DNA from: Prochlorococcus sp. AG-363-P19
GTDB lineage: Bacteria; Cyanobacteriota; Cyanobacteriia; PCC-6307; Cyanobiaceae
NCBI GenBank assembly: GCA_003280055.1
Contig: QCGG01000002.1
Location: forward strand, 62,001 to 126,000
Length of the DNA: 64,000 nt
Direction: 5' to 3'
A model generated the notes under the pieces. The model did not search any database, was not told the DNA's origin, and was given only the letters and a program-made list of their open reading frames with translations. The position numbers were made by a program, and so were the translations under genes. Below, piece by piece: positions 57,621 to 64,000 of this stretch (its first letter is position 1; each line of letters opens with the position of its first letter).

Positions 57621-60600
57621 TTACTCATGCTCTAATGCCACCAAATCTCGCAATTTATCAACACCCAATCCTGCCAACCAATCCTCTCCAGAGCCAATAA
57701 TGTCTTCTGCCAAACGTGATTTATCACGAATCATTTGATCAATCTTTTCTTCGACAGATCCACTAGTGATAAATTTATGCACCATTACTCGTTTGTCCTG
57801 ACCTATTCTATATGCACGATCCGTAGCTTGATTCTCTACGGCAGGATTCCACCAACGGTCAACATGAAAAACATGACTTGCACGGGTCAAATTTAATCCG
57901 ACACCACCTGCCTTTAAAGATAAAACAAAAAGCTGGGGGCCTCTTGGATCCTCTTGAAAGCGATCAATCATGGCCTGCCGCTCATTTTTTGAGGTGCTGC
58001 CACATAAAAATGGCACTTCAGAGTTCCATCGACATTGCAAGTAAGCTTGTAATAAATATCCCCATTCGGCAAATTGAGTAAACAATATAGCTCGATCATT
58101 CGTATCAATAATTTCTTCTAAGATCTCCTCTAAACGTTGTAATTTCTGTGAACGAAGGATAAATTTTTCATCAATTACTTTCTCCTTTAGAGCTAAAGCA
58201 GGATGATTACAAATCTGTTTTAAACGAGTTAACAATCCTAGAACTTTTCCATGCCTCTGCCCAGTTGGTGAACGTGCAATTATATCCAGGGTATCTTCAA
58301 CAGTTTTTCTATACAGTGCTATTTGTTCTTTGCCTAGTCCCACCCATTCACAAAGTTCAACCTTCTCAGGTAAATCAGAAATAATCGCCTTATCAGTTTT
58401 TAATCTACGCAAGATAAAAGGACTAACTCTTGCTTTTAAATCTCTGAGAGATGACATGTCTCCGTATCGCTCTATAGGTAGTTGATACCTTTGACGAAAA
58501 AAATCTTCCTCTCCTAATACATTCGGATTGAGAAAATCCATTAATGCCCAAAGCTCACTAACTCGATTCTCAACTGGCGTTCCAGTAAGAGCAATTTTAA
58601 AACAACTTGTTTTATTCGACTTAGAAATATCACGAACCGCTCGACTTTGTTTTGCACTTGGATTCTTTATAGCCTGAGCCTCATCAATTACTACGCCTTG
58701 CCAATCAATTATTTCAAGAAGTTCACTATCTCTCTGCATTAAACCATAACTAGTGAGTACTATATTTATATCTTGTAATGCCTTTTCAAAAGAAACAATT
58801 GTATCTGGCCTACGTGGACCATAATGCTCAAAAACTTTCAATTCTGGGGTAAACGCAATAGCCTCTCTTTTCCAATTAGTCAACACTGAAGTCGGAGCAA
58901 TAAGAAGTACTGGTCTTTTCAGCTCTTTTTCACACTTTAGGTGCTGTAAAAATGCCAACAACTGTATTGTTTTTCCCAGTCCCATATCATCCGCAAGACA
59001 AGCCCCCTGGTCGAAGCGATGAAGGAATGCCAACCATCCAAGTCCCCGCTCTTGATATGGCCTTAACTGACCAGTAAAGCCCTCTGGAGCAGATAAAGGG
59101 GCAGGCGCCTTTTGTTGATGATATTGCTCTAAAACTCCTTGCAGTCTTGGACCAGCCTCAAAAGAATGAACAGGTAAAGTTATAAATATATCCCCTTCAG
59201 TAGCTGTCAAACGAAGCGCATCATCCAAACTAAGAACAGGGTCAGAGGTACAAAATCTTTGCGCATTTTTTAAATCATTGGGTCTTAATTCAATCCACAC
59301 ATCTTTATGCAGTACTAAAGGGCTTCTTTTCTGTCCTAAGTGTTCAAGTTCTCGCAACGAAAGGCTAACGCCACCAATCATTAACTCCCAAGACCAATCC
59401 AAGCTTTCCCCAAGGGTAAAGCCTCGTGAACTTTCAATAAGTTCCGCTTTTATTGCCAATCCCAGGCGACTTGCCAATCCTCCTGAAAGACTGTTGGGCA
59501 ATTCGACACCAACACCAACATCCCTAAGTTGATTTGCAGCAGTTCGAACCAAAACAAAAGCCTCAGTTGAAGTTAATTGCATTGCTTCAGGAATCGCCGT
59601 TTCTAATCCTCTCTCTAATGGAGGAAAGACTGTTAAAGCCCTCCCCAGTCCCTCTAAAAGAACTTCACCAGGATTCTCTACACGAATCTCTCCCAATTGC
59701 AGAGTTTTGGAACCACTTGCCCAAGCTGCAGATGCAGAAACTTTGAGAGTGGGATCAGCCTCTGCCTGCAATAAAAAATGCAGGTCCCAAAAATCGTCTC
59801 CCTGCCTAGGAGTTAAAAGTTCTAAACAAGCTCTAGCTGGTGTGACACGACCAGCTACCCCTTCTCTCCAATGGTTACTTGCAATTGCTAAACGTTCAAC
59901 CTTTTCATCCTCTAAAGAAATAACTCCTGTATCAGAGGCAAGGGCCTGTTGCCATTCTTTCAACAATGGATCCAATCCAGTGAGATCTGGTTGAAACCCC
60001 TTCCTAAGTTGGGCATCAACAAGTTCTTCTAAAAGATTCGCGACTCGCAACCTCCCACTTCGAGGTCTACAAGATGCAACAGGATTAGCAGCTCGCATAG
60101 CCTCCGGTCGCAACCTAGTGGTTCGATTAGCCCTGCTCCCTGGTGGCTCTCTCCAGGGCAATGCACAAGTTGCCACAAGAGGCAATCTTGCAGCTAATTC
60201 TTCTAATCGACGCCGATCATCCTCACGATTCAAAAGTGGAACCCAACGGGCCCTATGTGGATACCCCTCACCCCTACTAAATTCCACTTGAGGTAGCCAC
60301 CTACCTCTCGCAATGATGCTTAAAGCCCATCTTTGCAGGTGACTCCACCATCTAAGTTCATCAGATAAATCAGGATGATCACCTGAAAGAGGCAATTTCG
60401 AAAGCCAAATGGTTGCATAGCCTGGTTCAATTGCAAGTCCTTGTACCTGCCAAGGCCACCATTGTGTTTTTTGAGGAACAGGCTCGCCAGCTTGCAAAGG
60501 CAATCCAGTCCAATCAAGCTGCCTCTTTTGTGTCGGCTCTAATAAATCATTTGTAGTGCTGGTCTTATTACTAGATCTAATACCCCTACTAGGCAAAGTC

Positions 60601-60824
60601 AAACAAGCAGTTGCATCGATAATGCCTTCAGGTAGCAACCCTAAATCACTCAACCAAGTCCTTAGCTCCTCAGTGCTCAAAGTAAATGGGTGTTTGGCAG
60701 GGGTATCACCAGGACCAGTTGGAGCAGCAACTCTCCATGTATCAGCCCAAACAAGAAGAGCTGGCCGACCAGAACTTGTCGGGGTGCGAATAGCCGGAAG
60801 CCATGTGGCATGCAGCAAACTCAT
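57621..60824 (-). CDS. SNF2-family helicase/ATPase (HepA-like)
   Basis: 1067 residues. The N-terminal 570 residues hold no motif I recognise (a bacterial SNF2-associated region). Then RPYQERGLGWLAFLH, Walker A DDMGLGKT at 612-619, VVIDEAQAIKNP (DEAQ box), LTGTPVENRVSELW, and the helicase C-terminal motifs ILFTQFAEWGYLL, LSLKAGGVGLNLTRA and DRAYRIGQDKRV. SNF2 proteins translocate on double-stranded DNA. The gene begins the SNF2-SWIM-MEKHLA operon. Divergent from alaS. Confidence 0.93.
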   Translation of the reverse strand: MSLLHATWLPAIRTPTSSGRPALLVWADTWRVAAPTGPGDTPAKHPFTLSTEELRTWLSDLGLLPEGIIDATACLTLPSRGIRSSNKTSTTNDLLEPTQKRQLDWTGLPLQAGEPVPQKTQWWPWQVQGLAIEPGYATIWLSKLPLSGDHPDLSDELRWWSHLQRWALSIIARGRWLPQVEFSRGEGYPHRARWVPLLNREDDRRRLEELAARLPLVATCALPWREPPGSRANRTTRLRPEAMRAANPVASCRPRSGRLRVANLLEELVDAQLRKGFQPDLTGLDPLLKEWQQALASDTGVISLEDEKVERLAIASNHWREGVAGRVTPARACLELLTPRQGDDFWDLHFLLQAEADPTLKVSASAAWASGSKTLQLGEIRVENPGEVLLEGLGRALTVFPPLERGLETAIPEAMQLTSTEAFVLVRTAANQLRDVGVGVELPNSLSGGLASRLGLAIKAELIESSRGFTLGESLDWSWELMIGGVSLSLRELEHLGQKRSPLVLHKDVWIELRPNDLKNAQRFCTSDPVLSLDDALRLTATEGDIFITLPVHSFEAGPRLQGVLEQYHQQKAPAPLSAPEGFTGQLRPYQERGLGWLAFLHRFDQGACLADDMGLGKTIQLLAFLQHLKCEKELKRPVLLIAPTSVLTNWKREAIAFTPELKVFEHYGPRRPDTIVSFEKALQDINIVLTSYGLMQRDSELLEIIDWQGVVIDEAQAIKNPSAKQSRAVRDISKSNKTSCFKIALTGTPVENRVSELWALMDFLNPNVLGEEDFFRQRYQLPIERYGDMSSLRDLKARVSPFILRRLKTDKAIISDLPEKVELCEWVGLGKEQIALYRKTVEDTLDIIARSPTGQRHGKVLGLLTRLKQICNHPALALKEKVIDEKFILRSQKLQRLEEILEEIIDTNDRAILFTQFAEWGYLLQAYLQCRWNSEVPFLCGSTSKNERQAMIDRFQEDPRGPQLFVLSLKAGGVGLNLTRASHVFHVDRWWNPAVENQATDRAYRIGQDKRVMVHKFITSGSVEEKIDQMIRDKSRLAEDIIGSGEDWLAGLGVDKLRDLVALEHE

Positions 60825-61140
60825 AGCCGAGACGCGGAATTCATGCGTTCGGTCCCTCTATCAAGAGTGCACTCACTAATATTAGGAACCGCACTCAAAA
60901 AAAAGCCACTAGTAATTATGACAGGCTCGTTAAATCTAGTCAGCACCTATCATTCAGAATTTCTACGTTTCTGATCAATCATTCATTCAATAGTAATTTT
61001 TCGTGCATTAAAGAAGCAGGGTTAAAAAACCAACCCCCCTATTAATATCCAAAAGTCAAGCAAAACTACCGCTATACCGAAAACATTTCTAACTCTGTTT
61101 TCAGGCCTGCACGATTTCCCTTCTTTGACAAGCTATACAC
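60825..61140. other. Divergent intergenic region between the SNF2 gene and alaS
   Basis: 316 bases without a convincing gene. It should hold the promoters of both flanking genes. A short GGGTT/AACCC inverted repeat lies near 61019-61037, but no T-run follows. An 18-codon reading (MTGSLNLVSTY...) is too short to support. No tRNA or riboswitch was seen. Confidence 0.5.
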
Positions 61141-63819
61141 ATGACAATTGAACAACCAACAACTCCAGAAGGAAAACACCCTCTTAACGGCAATGAAATC
61201 CGTAGCGCCTTCTTAAAATTCTATGCTGAGCGTAAGCATGTAATTATCCCTAGCGCCTCACTTGTACCTGAAGACCCCACAGTTCTTTTAACTATTGCAG
61301 GGATGCTTCCATTTAAGCCCATTTTCCTAGGGCAAGAAAAGAGACCGGCTGCTCGAGCCACATCTTCTCAGAAATGCATTCGCACAAATGATATAGACAA
61401 TGTTGGACGTACAGCTAGACATCAAACATTTTTTGAAATGCTGGGAAATTTTTCATTTGGAGATTATTTCAAACAAGAGGCAATCGCATGGGCTTGGGAA
61501 CTTAGCACTCAAATTTTTGGTCTAAAACCTGAGCACCTTGTTATTAGTGTTTTCCGAGATGATGATGAAGCTGAATCAATATGGCGGGATGTTATCGGAG
61601 TTAACCCTAAAAGAATTATCAAGATGGACGAAAAGGATAACTTTTGGTCTTCAGGTGCTACAGGACCATGCGGTCCCTGTTCTGAAATGTATTACGACTT
61701 CAAGCCAGAACTAGGAGACAAACAAATTGATCTAGAAGATGATGAACGGTTTATCGAATTCTATAACCTCGTGTTTATGGAGTACAACAAAGATGCCTCT
61801 GGAATATTAACTCCTTTAGCAAATAAAAATATTGATACTGGTATGGGCCTTGAGCGAATGGCTCAAATTCTCCAGAAAGTTTCTAATAACTATGAAACCG
61901 ATCTTATATATCCAATCATTTCCAAAGCCTGCTCTATTGCCAATATCAACTATTTAAATATAGATGAGAAAAAAAAGACGTCTCTAAAAATTATTGGCGA
62001 TCATTGTAGAGCTATTACTATGATGATAAGTGACGGCATAACAGCAAGTAATCTTGGCCGGGGATATGTAGTTCGGCGACTAATTCGTAGAGTGATTCGG
62101 CATGGAAAAATCATAGGGGTCACTAGAGCCTTTTTGCCAGAGATGGGAGAGGCAGTAGTTGATCTCATGCAGTCTACTTATCCACAACTAAATGAAAGAC
62201 GTCACATTATTTTGGCAGAAATGCAAAAAGAAGAAAATCAATTTTTAGAGACACTAGAGCGTGGTGAAAAATTACTAAAAGAAATACTTGATGAGAAACC
62301 AAAACAGATTGATGGTAATACTGCTTTTTCGCTTTATGACACATTCGGATTTCCTTTAGAGCTCACACAAGAAATAGTCGAGGAACATGGAATATCTATA
62401 GACCTTGAAGGGTTTAATAATGCTATGGAAAAACAAAGAAATAGAGCTAAAGCAGCAACTGCAAGTATCGACCTCACACATCAAAGTGCCATAGAGATCA
62501 TGGCAACAAACAGTGACTCAACGCAGTTTAATGGTTATGGAGAGCTAGAGCTTAATAGCAATGTCAAAGGCCTAGTAGTCAATGGTGCATTAAGCAAGGA
62601 AGCTAATGCCGGTGATCATGTACATCTGACCCTAGAAAAAACATCCTTTTATGGAGAAGGCGGAGGTCAGGTAGGTGATCAAGGAATTATTACATCTGTA
62701 GAAGGTGCTAAAAATAAACTTCTAATAGAAATAAATGGTGTAAGCCGTCAGAAGAATGTATTCATTCATTCAGGGCAGATCATCGAAGGAAGAATTGCCA
62801 TAAACGAACAAGTCAAGACAAAAGTAAATCAGCAGTTGCGTAAGCGAGCACAAGCAAACCATACAGCTACACACTTGCTGCAGGCAGGGCTCAAAAATAT
62901 TTTAGGAGATGAGATAAGTCAAGCAGGCTCTCTTGTAGATTTCGATAAATTGCGATTTGATTTCAATTCCACAAGAGAAGTAACCCCTAAAGAATTAGTC
63001 AAGCTGGAAAAATTAATAAATAACTGGATCACTGAAGCACACGAACTTACTATCAATCACATGTCTCTCAAAAAAGCGAAAGCTTCAGGTGCAGTAGCCA
63101 TGTTTGGTGAAAAATATGATAATGAAGTAAGAGTAGTTGATGTTCCAGGTATTTCGAAGGAACTATGTGGTGGCACTCATGTCAAGAACACAGCAGAAAT
63201 AGGACTGTTTAAAATTATCAGTGAAAATGGAATTTCATCAGGAACCAGACGAATCGAAGCGATCGCTGGACCTGCAGTATTAGGCTTTTTAAATGAAAGA
63301 GATGGCATAGTTAACAAGTTGAGTCAAAGGTTTAAGGCCCAGCCAAATGAGATATATTCCAGAGTTATTGGTTTACAAGACGAACTAAAGTCAGCCGTCA
63401 AAGAATTGGAACTTACACGTGAAGAATTAGCTATTACAAAAGCAATGAACCTTATCAATAAAAAAATATTAATTGGCAATACAAATATTTTAGTTCACCG
63501 ATTAGATGGCTTAAGTGGAAATTCCTTACAAAAAGCAGCTGAAAAATTAACAAATCAGCTTGGAGAGAATGCTGCGGTAATTCTTGGTGGATTACCTTTA
63601 CCCAAGGATCAAAATAAAGTGATTTTGGTTGCTTCCTTTGGGAAAAATATTATCTCCAAAGGGTTAAAAGCAGGAAACTTTATAGGTATCATTGCAAAAA
63701 TATGTGGTGGTGGTGGTGGTGGGAAAGATCATTTAGCTCAAGCGGGAGGTCGCAACGGTGCTGCACTCGATAATGCTTTAGAAAACGCACTAAGCCACTT
63801 AAAGAATAAGCTTGAGTGA
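61141..63819 (+). CDS. alaS: Alanyl-tRNA synthetase
   Basis: 892-residue class II synthetase. N-terminal aminoacylation domain (RSAFLKFYAERKHVIIPSAS, GMLPFKPIFLGQEKRPAAR), editing domain zinc ligands NHTATHLLQ and CGGTH, and C-terminal DHHA1-type domain with GGGGGGKDHLAQAGG. Start ATG at 61141, two bases after a TATACAC-type stretch. It is convergent with speA; only seven bases separate the stops. Confidence 0.98.
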   Translation: MTIEQPTTPEGKHPLNGNEIRSAFLKFYAERKHVIIPSASLVPEDPTVLLTIAGMLPFKPIFLGQEKRPAARATSSQKCIRTNDIDNVGRTARHQTFFEMLGNFSFGDYFKQEAIAWAWELSTQIFGLKPEHLVISVFRDDDEAESIWRDVIGVNPKRIIKMDEKDNFWSSGATGPCGPCSEMYYDFKPELGDKQIDLEDDERFIEFYNLVFMEYNKDASGILTPLANKNIDTGMGLERMAQILQKVSNNYETDLIYPIISKACSIANINYLNIDEKKKTSLKIIGDHCRAITMMISDGITASNLGRGYVVRRLIRRVIRHGKIIGVTRAFLPEMGEAVVDLMQSTYPQLNERRHIILAEMQKEENQFLETLERGEKLLKEILDEKPKQIDGNTAFSLYDTFGFPLELTQEIVEEHGISIDLEGFNNAMEKQRNRAKAATASIDLTHQSAIEIMATNSDSTQFNGYGELELNSNVKGLVVNGALSKEANAGDHVHLTLEKTSFYGEGGGQVGDQGIITSVEGAKNKLLIEINGVSRQKNVFIHSGQIIEGRIAINEQVKTKVNQQLRKRAQANHTATHLLQAGLKNILGDEISQAGSLVDFDKLRFDFNSTREVTPKELVKLEKLINNWITEAHELTINHMSLKKAKASGAVAMFGEKYDNEVRVVDVPGISKELCGGTHVKNTAEIGLFKIISENGISSGTRRIEAIAGPAVLGFLNERDGIVNKLSQRFKAQPNEIYSRVIGLQDELKSAVKELELTREELAITKAMNLINKKILIGNTNILVHRLDGLSGNSLQKAAEKLTNQLGENAAVILGGLPLPKDQNKVILVASFGKNIISKGLKAGNFIGIIAKICGGGGGGKDHLAQAGGRNGAALDNALENALSHLKNKLE

Positions 63820-63826
63820 AAAAATT

Positions 63827-64000
63827 CTATCTATTTAAATAAGTACTTTGTCTCAGGCTAGTCTCAACATGGTCCATTAATAAACGAGCATCTTTAATCT
63901 TCAATGCACCACCTTGAATAGCATTCTCCGTAGCAATGCGTAGACGTTCAAGTAAATGATTGGGATCATGTTCCATCGCTTCCAATACATCTGATTTTGT
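63827..64000 (-). CDS. speA: Arginine decarboxylase SpeA, C-terminal fragment
   Basis: Only the last 57 codons lie in the window; the gene continues past the right edge. The visible end (EHDPNHLLERLRIATENAIQ, then LMDHVETSLRQSTYL) resembles biosynthetic SpeA, which makes agmatine for polyamines. alaS-speA adjacency fits picocyanobacteria. The fragment holds no catalytic residue, so the call is moderate. Confidence 0.7.
   Translation of the reverse strand, partial: TKSDVLEAMEHDPNHLLERLRIATENAIQGGALKIKDARLLMDHVETSLRQSTYLNR

Noticed and set aside
56727-60824. Possible defence island because SNF2 helicases occur in DISARM-like systems
   Set aside because: No methyltransferase, phospholipase or other defence genes nearby, and the neighbours are ordinary core genes.
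61015-61040. GGGTT/AACCC repeat as a terminator before alaS
   Set aside because: Weak stem and no T-run on either strand.
63255-63270. HIP1-like GCGATCGC inside alaS
   Set aside because: Single occurrence inside a coding region; no sign of function or enrichment.

Overview
The window reads as a piece of a marine picocyanobacterial chromosome, most likely a low-light-adapted Prochlorococcus. The basis is the low-to-moderate GC, very short intergenic gaps, many TTG/GTG starts, and a gene complement of cyanobacterial type: a cyanobacterial-type chorismate lyase, an Flv1/Flv3 flavodiiron pair, acyl-lipid desaturases, RNase HI with an extra C-terminal domain, and many small proteins of picocyanobacterial type. 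The organism assignment is inference from gene content. No tRNA, rRNA, IS element, CRISPR array or prophage was recognised. Almost everything is core genome.

Layout. 1-9.8 kb: end of nadC, mnmE, a DUF2062 membrane protein, relA/spoT, a fused peptide-type ABC ATPase, a chain of three start/stop-overlapping genes (usp, rbgA, rluD) and pgk. 9.9-14.9 kb: a secreted hypothetical, murG, a CobC/CobD-like aminotransferase, pyrD, rnhA. 15.0-18.7 kb: a candidate small RNA and terminator, then the minus-strand secE-nusG-rplK-rplA-rplJ-rplL operon with an L10 leader. 18.7-27.9 kb: clpB, gloA, eno, a UbiB-family kinase and a run of small unknown proteins. 27.9-36.5 kb: valS, a VTT membrane protein, ligA, sprT and small hypotheticals, chorismate lyase. 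36.5-43.1 kb: mnmG, dnaB, rplI, an intact fatty-acid desaturase, an HTH-like protein and a dead second desaturase. 43.2-48.6 kb: an aluminium-resistance-family PLP enzyme, gcvH, gcvP, two small proteins. 48.8-56.2 kb: an FMN reductase-like flavoprotein, flv1, flv3 and a complete TRAP transporter. 56.2-64 kb: a MEKHLA protein, SWIM zinc-finger protein and SNF2 helicase in one tight operon, alaS, and the 3' end of speA.

Functional themes: translation and ribosome assembly (L9, L11, L1, L10, L7/L12, NusG, SecE, RbgA, RluD, MnmE and MnmG, ValS, AlaS), central carbon and one-carbon metabolism (Pgk, Eno, GcvH, GcvP), electron-sink photoprotection (Flv1/Flv3), membrane fluidity (DesC-like), and uptake of organic acids or amino acids (TRAP). 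The points most worth a second look are the desaturase pseudogene with three clean lesions beside its living paralogue, the candidate RNA (15040-15120) overlapping a 29-codon ORF, several unannotatable-length small ORFs (31309-31488, 34712-34819, 21995-22084, 48711-48869), and the SNF2-SWIM-MEKHLA operon. I did not find a convincing wholly new defence or biosynthetic system.
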